Positions 6,710 through 14,820 of a stretch of 64,000 bases of DNA are shown here, piece by piece. Location: the NCBI GenBank assembly GCA_900108205.1, contig FNUU01000013.1, forward strand, positions 1-64,000, written 5' to 3'. How positions within the stretch are numbered: position 1 is the first letter of the stretch; every line of letters begins with the position of its first letter. Under the pieces are notes generated by a model. That model saw nothing but the letters and a program-made list of their open reading frames with translations. It did no database searches and was not told the origin of the DNA. Origin of the DNA: Eubacterium ruminantium (GTDB lineage Bacteria > Bacillota > Clostridia > Lachnospirales > Lachnospiraceae). A program made the position numbers and the translations under genes.

Positions 6710-7547
6710 AAGTGAACTGTTTCGCTTTACCACTGAGTGTTTTGCTGAATTAGGTAAATCTTTTGAACCTTATGGTAGACACAGTTTTTATAATGAAATA
6801 GATAATTACTTTGAACGGTTCTGGTGCCTTGTTGATGAGGATAAAGTTAAAGGTACAGTAGCAATTGCAAGACTAGATGATATCACTGTTGAACTAAAGG
6901 CTTTGTATCTTGACAGTCCACTCCGAGGTTTTGGATGGGGATATAAGCTTTTGGATGAAGCTGTATCTTTTGCTAGAGAAAATGGTTTTTCCAGGGTAGT
7001 GCTTGATTCTATGTCACATTATAAAGATGCAGAAAGACTTTATAGACATTACGGCTTTACAGATATCGATCGTTATAATGATAATGTTCATGCCAATGTA
7101 TTTATGCAGTTGATCTTAGCTTACACTATGGAATATAAAAATCCGGTCGATGAATCACCTTCTGTCAGGTTGATTCCATTTTTACCAGAACATCAGGAAC
7201 GATATAAAGAATTATACAATGACTGTTATCATGAGATGCGGGAAACATTGAATATAAAGCCTTATGATTATATCCAGAATGATTCATTCTTCGATTCCGG
7301 ATTGAAAGATGTTTATATTCTGATAAATGGAAATGATATTATCGGAAGTGTCGCGCTGAAAGGTGAAGAAATAGATGATCTTATCGTGAATTCTAAGTAT
7401 CAGGGAAGGGGATATGGAAGACAGATTCTTTTATGGGCACTGGAAAATATAAACAGTAAGCGGATAATACTGCGTGTGGCCGCATGGAATAAAAGAGCTA
7501 TTAGTTTATATGAGAAAAATGGATTTGAGATAGTAAGTAAAGCGTAA
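6678..7547 (+). CDS. tandem-GNAT N-acetyltransferase
   Basis: Two GNAT domains are fused. Domain 1 (residues ~1-145) has ALYLDSPLRGFGWGYKLLDE, the acetyl-CoA binding R-G-x-G-x-G/A motif in altered form, and AERLYRHYGFTD. Domain 2 (~155-289) has LIVNSKYQGRGYGRQILLWA, an intact Q-G-x-G-x-G motif, and AISLYEKNGFEI. Such tandem enzymes transfer acetyl groups from acetyl-CoA to small amines or protein N-termini; substrate is unknown. Its start overlaps the preceding remnant and has no obvious strong ribosome binding site. No operon partner is evident. Confidence 0.8.
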   Translation: MELVKYNGNLKSELFRFTTECFAELGKSFEPYGRHSFYNEIDNYFERFWCLVDEDKVKGTVAIARLDDITVELKALYLDSPLRGFGWGYKLLDEAVSFARENGFSRVVLDSMSHYKDAERLYRHYGFTDIDRYNDNVHANVFMQLILAYTMEYKNPVDESPSVRLIPFLPEHQERYKELYNDCYHEMRETLNIKPYDYIQNDSFFDSGLKDVYILINGNDIIGSVALKGEEIDDLIVNSKYQGRGYGRQILLWALENINSKRIILRVAAWNKRAISLYEKNGFEIVSKA

Positions 7548-7583
7548 TATTTAAGATATAATTTTATGGCAGAGGATAAAACT

Positions 7584-7775
7584 ATGATTCCTGATATTAA
7601 AGATTCTACTAAAGAAGAAAGAGAATCCTATATAAAAGATAGATTTAAATGTATAAGTGACTGTGACAGCTGTGGAATATGTGCAATGTATAAAAATCAG
7701 GATCCGTTTCTAGTATATAAGGATTATATAGATGGAGTTCGAGATTTTCAGGATATAACAAATGATTATCGGTAG
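7584..7775 (+). CDS. small Cys-rich protein, tandem paralogue 1
   Basis: This 63-residue protein has the layout (I/K)D-(S/T)-T-(K/R)-EER near the start, a cysteine cluster C-x3-C-x2-C-x2-C (CISDCDSCGIC), and the tail YIDGVRDFQDITNDY. It is paralogous to the next gene, 27 bases downstream. Four closely spaced cysteines suggest zinc or Fe-S binding. ATG 7584 is preferred because AGAGGA lies ~8 bases upstream and because it aligns with the paralogue start; 7566 is an in-frame alternative. The family is otherwise unknown to me. Confidence 0.6.
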   Translation: MIPDIKDSTKEERESYIKDRFKCISDCDSCGICAMYKNQDPFLVYKDYIDGVRDFQDITNDYR

Positions 7776-7802
7776 TTCCAACAAAGGAAGGTGGTAGTGA
7801 TT

Positions 7803-8024
7803 ATGGAAGGTATAAAATCAATTCTGATAAAAGATACGACCAGAGAAGAAAGAATTCGTATAGTCAATAAATCTTTAGAGGTGTGCGGGCAGGAATGTCA
7901 GTTTTGTAATGGATGTGATAATATAGGCGGTGGAAGAACAGAAACATTCTATCAGCCATATATTGACGGAGAAAAGGAACTCAGAGAAATAAATGCAGAG
8001 TATATTGCAGGAAGGGTAAAGTGA
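7803..8024 (+). CDS. small Cys-rich protein, tandem paralogue 2
   Basis: The 73-residue protein shares IKDTTREERIR, a cysteine cluster (CGQECQFCNGC) and YIDGEKELREINAEY with its upstream neighbour, so the pair arose by duplication. The cysteine spacing differs slightly (C-x3-C-x2-C-x2-C). The start at 7803 follows GGAAGGTGG. The two genes probably form one transcript with the tandem GNAT gene upstream. A metal-binding role is inferred from the cysteines only. Confidence 0.6.
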   Translation: MEGIKSILIKDTTREERIRIVNKSLEVCGQECQFCNGCDNIGGGRTETFYQPYIDGEKELREINAEYIAGRVK

Positions 8025-8032
8025 TAAGGTAA

Positions 8033-8336
8033 ATGATATCAAGGGAAGAAACTTTTTCACTTTTAAAGAAATATAATAAGGAATCCTTTCATATTCAGCA
8101 TGCGTTAACTGTTGAAGCTGTGATGAAATGGTATGCAGAGGAACTGGGATATGGAACTGAAATCCCTTAAGAAGAAATATAAGAGTAAAGGCTTTGCAGC
8201 CGGTTGTTCCAGAGAAGTAATAGAGAGAGGTGCTGAACAGCTTGGCTGGGAGCTTGATAAATTACTAGAATTGACGCTTCGAGCTATGGCAGCAACCGAA
8301 GATATTCTTAATGAGGAAATGGCTTTGAGTGGTTGA
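8033..8336 (+). pseudogene. HD-domain hydrolase with the catalytic core deleted
   Basis: The first 42 codons (MISREETFSLLKKYNKESFH then HALTVEAVMKWYAEELGY) are the start of an HDIG-type phosphohydrolase. A frame change then joins it to SLKKKYKSKGFAAGCSREVI and LGWELDKLLELTLRAM, which is the C-terminal end of the same family. The segment between, which carries the metal-binding LLHDIDFE-type HD motif, is missing. The gene is therefore an internal-deletion relic and cannot be active. Further coding-like residues follow the stop up to the next gene. Confidence 0.75.
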
Positions 8337-8448
8337 CTTACGATGAAGCTATAACAAGGCTGACGTGGGATTCCAATAAAACAGCATTGTATGAATTGAA
8401 TTGTCGCTTGCTTGAAGCATGTCAAATCGGAGGATTGGAGGGGAAACC

Positions 8449-8970
8449 ATGTTAGAAATATTAAAAGCGAGGTTTCAGGCTAATAAGAATCTTCATATGG
8501 AACTGAGTTGGCTTGACGTGGAGAAACGTTTGCTTGAGCATCCGGGCTCCATGGACGTTTTGAGAAGGATGGAGGAGAGTGGCGGAGAACCGGATACCAT
8601 CGGCTATGACGAAAAGACGGGAAAGCTAATTTTCTGCGACTGCGCAAAGGAGTCCCCTTCTGGGCGCAGAAGCCTGTGCTATGACGAAAAGGCATTACAG
8701 GGGCGTGCTAAAAACCCGCCGTCAGGCAGCGCCGAATGGAAAGCAAAAGAAATCGGCGTTTTGATCATGACGGAGGAACTCTATCGCCGACTGCAAAGTC
8801 TCGGGGAATTTGATTTGAAAACGTCAAGTTGGATCACTACACCGGATGATATTCGCGACAAGGGCGGTGCATTGTTCTGTGAACGACGTTACGGAACGGT
8901 TTTCACATTTCATAACGGGGCGGATTCGTACTATTCCGTACGCGGGTTCAGAGGTTATACTCTTATATAA
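8449..8970 (+). CDS. DUF4256 family protein
   Basis: The 173-residue protein is a complete DUF4256: LEILKARFQANKNLH at the start, GGEPDTIGYDEKTGKLIF, the signature DCAKESPSGRRSLCYD, LMTEELYRRLQSLGEFDLKT in the middle (with I before it), SSWITTPDDIR, GGALFCERRYGTVF and FHNGADSYYSVRGFRG at the end. No biochemical role is established. GGAGGGG precedes ATG 8449, so the longer frame from 8419 is rejected. Its base composition is richer in GC than adjacent genes, suggesting recent acquisition. A copy of the recurring AAATTC motif overlaps the stop codon. Confidence 0.9.
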   Translation: MLEILKARFQANKNLHMELSWLDVEKRLLEHPGSMDVLRRMEESGGEPDTIGYDEKTGKLIFCDCAKESPSGRRSLCYDEKALQGRAKNPPSGSAEWKAKEIGVLIMTEELYRRLQSLGEFDLKTSSWITTPDDIRDKGGALFCERRYGTVFTFHNGADSYYSVRGFRGYTLI

Positions 8971-8991
8971 ATTCGAGTTTGTCGGGCTGAA
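8969..8991 (+). repeat. recurring 23-nt post-stop motif, copy 4
   Basis: AAATTCGAGTTTGTCGGG followed by CTGAA overlaps the DUF4256 stop codon; compare 1355-1377 and 1856-1878. Confidence 0.5.
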
Positions 8992-9060
8992 GTTGGCGTG
9001 TTCTACCGGAATATATTACAGTAAAATATAATAATCGGGAATATTGAGTAGGTATATCAG

Positions 9061-9489
9061 ATGACACATGTTGTGCACATATCAAACAAGAAAAGAGGAT
9101 GGACGATCTTCCAGGTCATGGGGATACTGGTTGGTGCTTTTTTCGTGTTCATGGGTTGCAAGATGATGATCAATTTACTCCGGGACCCGGATAATAATGT
9201 TGCAAGTGTGATCGTTGTATCGGGTTTCTTCATAATGATGGGGCTTGTTCTTTGGGGAGCCGTTGTGGGATCAGCACTTTACCTTAAGAAAAAGAGGGCG
9301 CTGTTCATTACGTTATTCATGACAGATGAAGCAACAAAGATCTATTCCGACCGCGAAGGTGCGGCCTATGAACTGTGGCTTTTGGTGAAGAAATTTACAC
9401 AGACTGAGCCCATGTGGAGTAAATATAAACCGGTATATAATGGCTACTGGCTCCAAAAGTATGCGGACAAGCTTGAAAAATATCGATAA
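9061..9489 (+). CDS. two-helix membrane protein, hypothetical
   Basis: The 142-residue protein has membrane helices at about 16-39 (FQVMGILVGAFFVFMGCKMM) and 50-75 (IVVSGFFIMMGLVLWGAVVG), followed by a cytoplasmic, aromatic-rich tail. No known domain was recognised. The gene lies alone between the DUF4256 gene and an ATPase relic, with a weak ribosome binding site (GAGTAGG further upstream). Confidence 0.55.
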   Translation: MTHVVHISNKKRGWTIFQVMGILVGAFFVFMGCKMMINLLRDPDNNVASVIVVSGFFIMMGLVLWGAVVGSALYLKKKRALFITLFMTDEATKIYSDREGAAYELWLLVKKFTQTEPMWSKYKPVYNGYWLQKYADKLEKYR

Positions 9490-9601
9490 GAATAAAGCAG
9501 AGTTCGGAAATAATAAGAGCTCTTGAACAACGATGATATAATTATGATACACGGCCAATGATATCTGGACGTGATAACCGGAATATATTTCAGAATAATA
9601 G

Positions 9602-10205
9602 ACTAATTCAGGGTTTTTGACAAAAATACTTGATGAGCTGATTAGTTGTGGCTTTATAAGAAAGTATACCATGTTTGGAAAGAAGACAAAGGATGCCATA
9701 TACCCAATTGACAGATCAGTATTCGTTATTCTATTTTCAATTTTTGCAGAAAAAATCAACAGATGAGTATTTTTGGACAATTCAACTTGATACTTCGACA
9801 AGAAATGCATGGTGCGGTAATGCATTTGAACGGGTTTGCTTGGATCATGTATCTGAAATTAAAGCCAAATTAGGAATATCAGGTGTATTAACGGAAACTC
9901 ATTCCTGGATTAGTAAACCTGACGCTATTAAAAAAACAAAGGGTGCTCAGATAGATTTGGTTCTTGCAAGGAAAGATAGAATAATTAATCTGTGTGAGAT
10001 GAAGTATTCCTTCGGTAAATACACATTTACAAAAAAAGATGCTGATTCGCTTCTTAATAAAATAGCAGCAATAAAAAATGCTTCTGAAACCAAATGTTCA
10101 ATACATCCAGTTTTGGTGACACCATACGGCTTAACTGAAGGTGTTAATACCGGTCTGATTCAGGCGGTGATAAAAGCGGAAGATTTATTTGTTAAAATGG
10201 TATAA
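9602..10205 (+). pseudogene. 3' part of an archaeal-type AAA ATPase (DUF234-like C-terminus), frameshifted
   Basis: A first frame reads FLTKILDELISCGFIRKY then FGKKTKDAIY. The homologous continuation QLTDQYSLFYFQF, NAWCGNAFERVCLDHV and AQIDLVLARKDRIINLCEMK is one frame away, shifted at a CCC run near 9702. The second half is the DUF234/PD-(D/E)xK-like tail (D-x-V ... E-x-K) of the AAA ATPases common in Clostridia. The P-loop half is missing. This is therefore a truncated relic with one apparent +1 insertion. Confidence 0.75.
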
Positions 10206-10207
10206 TG

Positions 10208-10240
10208 CGCTAAATGTATCTTTTTATATGCGATTTAGCG
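10208..10240 (+). terminator. stem-loop after the ATPase relic
   Basis: CGCTAAAT (10208-10215) pairs with ATTTAGCG (10233-10240); there is no clear U tract on this strand, so termination is only possible. Confidence 0.4.
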
Positions 10241-10347
10241 TGGTATAAAAACTATGGTGGCCTTCGGCTAAGCTGATTAAATCGGAAAATTGATAAGTTT
10301 GTAATTGAAATGCAGAATAAGATAGATTTGGAAAGATAAATAAGAAT

Positions 10348-10980
10348 ATGAATAACAGAAATAACAAGAGAAATAAGAATAAAATAAATAATAAGAATAA
10401 TAAGAAAAAGAATCGAAATAATCAAGCTATAAATGATCGAAACAAAACTGACACAAATTCCAATAAAAAATCCATAAAAGGATTTGTCATTGGAATCATT
10501 GCCTGTCTGCCGTTTCTTGCTTTTGGAATAGCCATTATAGGGGCGAATATCCATATCGGTTCATCAATGAAATCCTGTACGGAAGAAACAACCGGGATAA
10601 TCGGAGAAGTATCCGTTTCGAAAAAGATGAGAAGAGCAACTAAATTCTGGTATATTCACCGTACATATACGGCTGACTGTACATATGTAATCAATGGAGA
10701 AAAGGTTGTTGAAGAAGTAAAAGTCTCTAAAGAGATCAAAAAAGGTCAGAGAGTCAAAATACGCTATAATCCTGATGATCCAAGTGAAAAATATATCGTA
10801 GGATATGATAATTCTGGAGTTTTAATCCTGCTTATATTTGGGCTTGTATGGAGCGGATTTATCCTGCTTATCATGTTTGCGTTAATTAACGCGCTTATAT
10901 ACAGGAAAACCGGTGTGGATTTACTTATTAAACTTCAAAATTTACGAAAACATAAAGAAACAGCGAAGAATAGGAGTTAA
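10348..10980 (+). CDS. DUF3592-like membrane protein with Asn/Lys-rich N-terminus
   Basis: Residues 1-42 are an extreme asparagine/lysine/arginine tract. A membrane helix follows (FVIGIIACLPFLAFGIAIIG, ~46-66), then an outer domain with ADCTYVINGEKVVEEVKVSK and the DUF3592-type phrase GQRVKIRYNPDDPSEKY, then a second helix (~155-180) and a basic tail. Function is unknown. The low-complexity start may be a cytoplasmic anchor or nucleic-acid-binding patch; alternatively translation could begin later, but no better start codon is evident before the first helix. Confidence 0.7.
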   Translation: MNNRNNKRNKNKINNKNNKKKNRNNQAINDRNKTDTNSNKKSIKGFVIGIIACLPFLAFGIAIIGANIHIGSSMKSCTEETTGIIGEVSVSKKMRRATKFWYIHRTYTADCTYVINGEKVVEEVKVSKEIKKGQRVKIRYNPDDPSEKYIVGYDNSGVLILLIFGLVWSGFILLIMFALINALIYRKTGVDLLIKLQNLRKHKETAKNRS

Positions 10981-11106
10981 AAAATATGATGAATAATCAT
11001 TTAGAGAAATTTATAGATTACTGCGACCTAAAGACAGAAGATTTTATTTGTGAGGATTAATAAAATGAACTTTAGTTAATGTATCTGGTCAGAAAGGGAA
11101 TCTATA

Positions 11107-11745
11107 ATGGACGTGATGGAGTATGGCAATTCAGGGGCTTCAGTTATTCTGATTCAACCGATTGGTGAACATGAGCTTCTCGGGATTGAACATGAATTTG
11201 ATATCATACGGAAAAATACAAATACTGATTTCAGACTGATTGCTTATAAGGTAAATAACTGGAATAGAGATTTATCACCGTGGAAAGCACCGGCCGTATT
11301 TGGAAATGATGACTTTGGTGATGGTGCTATGAATACTCTTGAAGAGATACTTAGTCAATGTAAGGACAAATCCAAACGTTATATTATAGGTGGTTATTCT
11401 TTGTCTGGACTTTTTTCATTATGGGCTGTTTATCAAACTGATGTTTTCAGTGGAGTTGCTGCGGCTTCCCCTTCAATCTGGTTCCCTGGATTTAAGGAGT
11501 ATATGGAGAAGAATGCGATTAAAAGCAGAGCTGTTTATCTTAGCCTGGGAGATAAGGAAGAGAAAACACGTAATCCGGTTATGGCTAAAGTTGGAGAAAG
11601 AATCCATGATGCATATGGAATTCTTCTTGAATCCGGTGTGAATTGTATATTTGAATGGAATGTCGGAAATCACTTTAAAGATGCCGAATTAAGAACTGCA
11701 AAAGCTTTTTCGTGGGTTATTAATAATGGCGAGATGTTAAACTGA
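11107..11745 (+). CDS. esterase-D-like alpha/beta hydrolase
   Basis: This 212-residue protein carries the nucleophile elbow GGYSLSG (serine around residue 99), preceded by KRYIIG, and followed by AAASPSIWFPGF, a hallmark of putative-esterase family members. The catalytic histidine is likely in NVGNHFKDAE near residue 195, with an acidic residue in the LSLGDKEEKT loop. Such enzymes hydrolyse acyl or siderophore esters; substrate unknown. It is shorter than secreted esterases and lacks a signal peptide, so it is cytoplasmic. The SfsA gene begins 33 bases downstream. Confidence 0.75.
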   Translation: MDVMEYGNSGASVILIQPIGEHELLGIEHEFDIIRKNTNTDFRLIAYKVNNWNRDLSPWKAPAVFGNDDFGDGAMNTLEEILSQCKDKSKRYIIGGYSLSGLFSLWAVYQTDVFSGVAAASPSIWFPGFKEYMEKNAIKSRAVYLSLGDKEEKTRNPVMAKVGERIHDAYGILLESGVNCIFEWNVGNHFKDAELRTAKAFSWVINNGEMLN

Positions 11746-11778
11746 GTTATAAACAGATCGAGATTATGAGAGGAATGT

Positions 11779-12549
11779 ATGATCAAAGTAAAACCGGAAA
11801 TAAAATACGACAATGTAGTTGAAGGGATATTTCTACAGAGAAATAATAGATTCACTGCTGAGGTTATGATTGAAAATGTGCGAGAGGTGGCTCACGTAAA
11901 AAACACAGGGAGATTAAAAGATTTACTTGTGCCAAATTCAAAGGTTGTTCTTCAACGCAGCAACAATCCTGAAAGAGCTACGAAGTATGATCTGATCTCT
12001 GTATATAAACCAAAATTCAAATGGGTTAATATCGATAGTCTTGCACCTAACGCCTTGGTTCATCAATTCCTGGAACCTTTATATGATGTTGTCAAACCTG
12101 AGCATAAATACGGAGATTCCAGATTTGACTTTTACATGGAGAGAGGCGAAGAAAAGTATCTGATGGAGGTAAAAGGATGCACTCTCGCTAAGGATCCAAA
12201 GGAAGGGATAGGATATTTCCCGGATGCTCCTACCGAACGTGGAATAAAACATCTGAACGAGCTGATCAATGCTGCAAGGGAAGGATATCATTGTACACTC
12301 GCTTTTGTGATTCAAATGAATGGTATTCACTATGTATTTCCAAACAATAAGATTCAACCTGAATTTGGACGGACACTTGTCAGAGCGGCGAAAGCCGGAG
12401 TTGAGATTGTATATCATAATTGTCGTGTAGAGGCGGATAGTATACGAATAACAGGAATGGTGGGGGATACAGGTAGGTATAAATTATTCTTTCAAAACAA
12501 TTATAACAGCTATATCAGAGAAAATGGCAAGGGACAATATAAGGATTGA
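11779..12549 (+). CDS. sfsA: SfsA family DNA/RNA nuclease-like protein
   Basis: The 256-residue protein shows the SfsA order: an OB-fold N-terminus ending with HVKNTGRLKDLLVPNSKVVL, then KYDLISVYKP, and the PD-(D/E)xK-like core SRFDFYMERGEEKYLMEVKG, GYFPDAPTERGIKHLNEL and LAFVIQMNGI. SfsA was first linked to sugar-fermentation gene expression in Escherichia coli; the nuclease-like core (D, E, K) is conserved here. GAGAGGAATGT precedes the ATG. The next small gene overlaps the 3' end by 26 bases, suggesting coupled translation. A second, truncated SfsA is at 18.8 kb. Confidence 0.9.
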   Translation: MIKVKPEIKYDNVVEGIFLQRNNRFTAEVMIENVREVAHVKNTGRLKDLLVPNSKVVLQRSNNPERATKYDLISVYKPKFKWVNIDSLAPNALVHQFLEPLYDVVKPEHKYGDSRFDFYMERGEEKYLMEVKGCTLAKDPKEGIGYFPDAPTERGIKHLNELINAAREGYHCTLAFVIQMNGIHYVFPNNKIQPEFGRTLVRAAKAGVEIVYHNCRVEADSIRITGMVGDTGRYKLFFQNNYNSYIRENGKGQYKD

Positions 12550-12754
12550 TTATGAAAAAGGATTTAATTCGTATGTATTGAACATGGTGATAGATTTCTA
12601 CAATGCTAAGGCTGAGGCAAACTATTCGTATAAGCATAAGATTGGAAATCAGGAACAATATACTTATTCTCAGCAGTTTGTAGATTTTATTTATGGAGAA
12701 ATAAAAAAGAACCCTCAACAGTTTGTTAAGAGTCTTAAGAAAAGTAAAAGATAA
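12524..12754 (+). CDS. small hypothetical protein overlapping sfsA
   Basis: The 76-residue protein overlaps the end of sfsA by 26 bases in another frame. It is charged, ends in a lysine-rich tail (KSLKKSKR) and contains FNSYVLNMVIDFYNAKAEAN. No family is recognised. Translational coupling to sfsA is plausible because the ATG lies inside the sfsA frame with GAGAAAATGGCAAGG around it. Confidence 0.4.
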   Translation: MARDNIRIDYEKGFNSYVLNMVIDFYNAKAEANYSYKHKIGNQEQYTYSQQFVDFIYGEIKKNPQQFVKSLKKSKR

Positions 12755-13044
12755 CCCCAGGCACATAGGAATGCTCAGTCATATGACCTACCCCATTTTG
12801 GGACCCAGCGTTTATCCTTCGCGAGTTATCTCTTGGTTTATTATACAGCATATAATAACAGGATGCAAATGGAATTTCAAAAATGACAAAAGGTTAGAAA
12901 TTATCAGAAAAGAGGAGTTGTTATGGATGGGATGGAAACATGAATGTGAGTATTACCGGCCCGGAGAGTGCGAAGGAGAGGATGAAGGGGCTGGTGGAGA
13001 AAGCGTTTGTGGAGTAGATAATAGTAAATGGGGAGGCTTTTGTT

Positions 13045-13200
13045 ATGTTTGGTTTTAATTCGATAATAAAAGTTGTGTGTATTAAATGCCATAATACATT
13101 CCCGGTAAATGAAGGGATGGTAAAACCTAATATAAAGGGATGGCAACACTGTTGGTGTCCTTTCTGTAAGAGAGGATCAGATGTGAAGGTTATAAGTTGA
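13045..13200 (+). CDS. small zinc-ribbon protein, 51 aa
   Basis: The product has two CxxC knuckles: CIKCHNTF near residue 12 and CPFCKRG near residue 38, with WQHCW between. This is a rubredoxin-like zinc ribbon. A GGGGAGG ribosome binding site lies 8 bases before the ATG. The stop is 17 bases ahead of the HNH endonuclease gene, so the two are probably co-transcribed, and the ribbon may assist nucleic-acid binding or regulation. Confidence 0.65.
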   Translation: MFGFNSIIKVVCIKCHNTFPVNEGMVKPNIKGWQHCWCPFCKRGSDVKVIS

Positions 13201-13217
13201 GATAAGGTGAAAATGAC

Positions 13218-14372
13218 ATGGAAGATATCCTCCTGGATTTAAGCAATGAATATCAAAATAAACTTGATATAGAGGGATTCTCAAATATGATGAAGAATCC
13301 TTCGTATTGCTATAAGTTCTACTGGCTTGAAGCAATAGTAGGGCTTATTTCTGAGGGGATTGAAAGAACTACGTTCAACGATATTATCGATGAAATGATA
13401 TCCAATGCATGGTATTCGGTGAATGAGTTTCACATTCATCTCAGTGGTATTGTTCAGGGAGATGTAAGGGATGGACTTGAACGAGCTATTTTGAAGCTCA
13501 AGGAAATCAGTGGTCTGAACAGTAATGCTTCGAAGGTGGAGATAAAAAATGCTATCGAGAAATATGATGATCAGATATGCAAGGATAAAACTCAGTTGAC
13601 CAATATGGTTCCCTACAGGGCGCTGGCCGGATTTTTCAATAAGGGGAATGAGGCGGTAAACTGGGACAGTATTTCGAGACTCGTGGAATATATTCGGATT
13701 TTTAATGAGAAATATACAAAGTTGCCATATGTATTAGGAACAAGTTCGGGACTCAAGAGAGAGGTTATATTTAATCCGGCGTGGATCAAGATGATTCAGG
13801 ATAATACCGTACCGATTCTTGGCTGGATCCAGTACGAGAAGGTGAAATGGCTGCAGAATAACAATCCTGAGGTTCCCGGACTCGTATATAAGCTTGCTCC
13901 GATGGACGGGAAAATGCGTAAACTTGGCAGTGTACGTAAACTCTGGGAAGGAATAATGGATAGTGTTGAGATCAGGGATGTATTTACCGGCGATAAGATC
14001 GTAAAGAAGCAGTATGATGTGGATCATTTCATCCCATGGTCATTTGTGATGAATGATGAGCTGTGGAACCTGATGCCAATGGATTCATCGCTTAATTCTT
14101 CTAAGAGCAATAAGCTTCCAAAGTGGGATCCGTTCTTCAAAAGCTTTGCAGAGAATCAGTTCGTTTTGTATGGACTGATTCATGAGCAGGAAGGAATCCA
14201 TAAGCTCTTCGAGAATTGCTATCGTGATAACCTGCATTCAATCTGGGCAGGGCAGGAGTTATATCGCAAAGGAAATACGAAGGAAGAATTCTTTAACATA
14301 CTTCAGAAGAACATGCAGCCGGTATATGACTCGGCAAGGCGGCAGGGGTATGAAGTGTGGGGAAGAGGATAA
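13218..14372 (+). CDS. HNH endonuclease
   Basis: The 384-residue protein has an alpha-helical N-terminal part and a C-terminal HNH nuclease site: RDVFTGDKIVKKQYDVDHFI followed by PWSF, then LWNLMPMDSSLNSSKSNKLP. The D-H pair is the catalytic general base and metal ligand, and the N-x-x-P-M and N-x-x-K-x-N-K-L-P residues complete the HNH motif. There are no zinc-binding cysteines around the core. Such stand-alone HNH proteins occur in restriction and other anti-phage systems. Upstream is a small zinc-ribbon gene and downstream an antitoxin/toxin pair, a typical defence neighbourhood. No methyltransferase is adjacent. Confidence 0.8.
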   Translation: MEDILLDLSNEYQNKLDIEGFSNMMKNPSYCYKFYWLEAIVGLISEGIERTTFNDIIDEMISNAWYSVNEFHIHLSGIVQGDVRDGLERAILKLKEISGLNSNASKVEIKNAIEKYDDQICKDKTQLTNMVPYRALAGFFNKGNEAVNWDSISRLVEYIRIFNEKYTKLPYVLGTSSGLKREVIFNPAWIKMIQDNTVPILGWIQYEKVKWLQNNNPEVPGLVYKLAPMDGKMRKLGSVRKLWEGIMDSVEIRDVFTGDKIVKKQYDVDHFIPWSFVMNDELWNLMPMDSSLNSSKSNKLPKWDPFFKSFAENQFVLYGLIHEQEGIHKLFENCYRDNLHSIWAGQELYRKGNTKEEFFNILQKNMQPVYDSARRQGYEVWGRG

Positions 14373-14464
14373 GAGAATTGGTGGAAAAGAAATAGTGGAA
14401 TATGAAAAATAATAGTATAGGGTTATTTTGACCATTGAACATATAATATAGGAGCTTATATGGG

Positions 14465-14480
14465 TTGATAACATTATCAA
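14465..14480. promoter_or_regulatory. palindrome upstream of the antitoxin gene (operator candidate 1)
   Basis: TTGATAACATTATCAA has perfect 7-bp arms; Phd-type antitoxins bind such palindromes to autoregulate. Confidence 0.5.
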
Positions 14481-14507
14481 CTACGAGTTTTATAATCATT
14501 TGATTTC

Positions 14508-14525
14508 TTATCATAATTATGATAA
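14508..14525. promoter_or_regulatory. perfect palindrome upstream of the antitoxin gene (operator candidate 2)
   Basis: TTATCATAATTATGATAA is a perfect 18-bp palindrome 37 bases before the antitoxin ATG. Its TTATCA half-site is shared with the palindrome at 14465. Confidence 0.55.
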
Positions 14526-14562
14526 AATAATGATATTAGAACTGCGATTGGAGGTGACAAAT

Positions 14563-14820
14563 ATGATAGCTATAAGGCCTATTTCTGATTTGAGAAATAA
14601 ATTCACAGATATAGAAAACACAGTAAATACTGGTGAACCTGTATTTTTGACAAAGAATGGATATGGTTCAATGGTTGTTATGAGTATTGATGCATATTCA
14701 AGGATGAATCAGAATGTTGAACAGGCATTGGATGAAGCCGATGCATATGCTGAGGCAACAGCAGAGCGCATGACTCATGAGGAAGTATTTGGTAAACTTA
14801 GGAGACGAGTAAATGGCTGA
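14563..14820 (+). CDS. Phd/YefM-type antitoxin
   Basis: The 85-residue protein begins MIAIRPISDLRNKFTDIEN, the DNA-binding N-terminus of Phd/YefM antitoxins, followed by EPVFLTKNGYGSMVVMSIDA, the conserved strand pair. The C-terminal part is charged and helical, as needed to wrap the toxin. GGAGGTGACA precedes this ATG, so the longer in-frame version from 14500 is rejected. The stop overlaps the toxin start by 8 bases. Two palindromes upstream are likely operators for the antitoxin or the complex. Confidence 0.9.
   Translation: MIAIRPISDLRNKFTDIENTVNTGEPVFLTKNGYGSMVVMSIDAYSRMNQNVEQALDEADAYAEATAERMTHEEVFGKLRRRVNG

Noticed and set aside
10986..11060. 24-aa ORF between the DUF3592 and esterase genes
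   Set aside because: It is too short, has no strong ribosome binding site and no recognisable feature.
12933..13017. Short ORFs upstream of the zinc-ribbon gene
   Set aside because: Several overlapping tiny frames exist; none has both a good start signal and coding-like composition.
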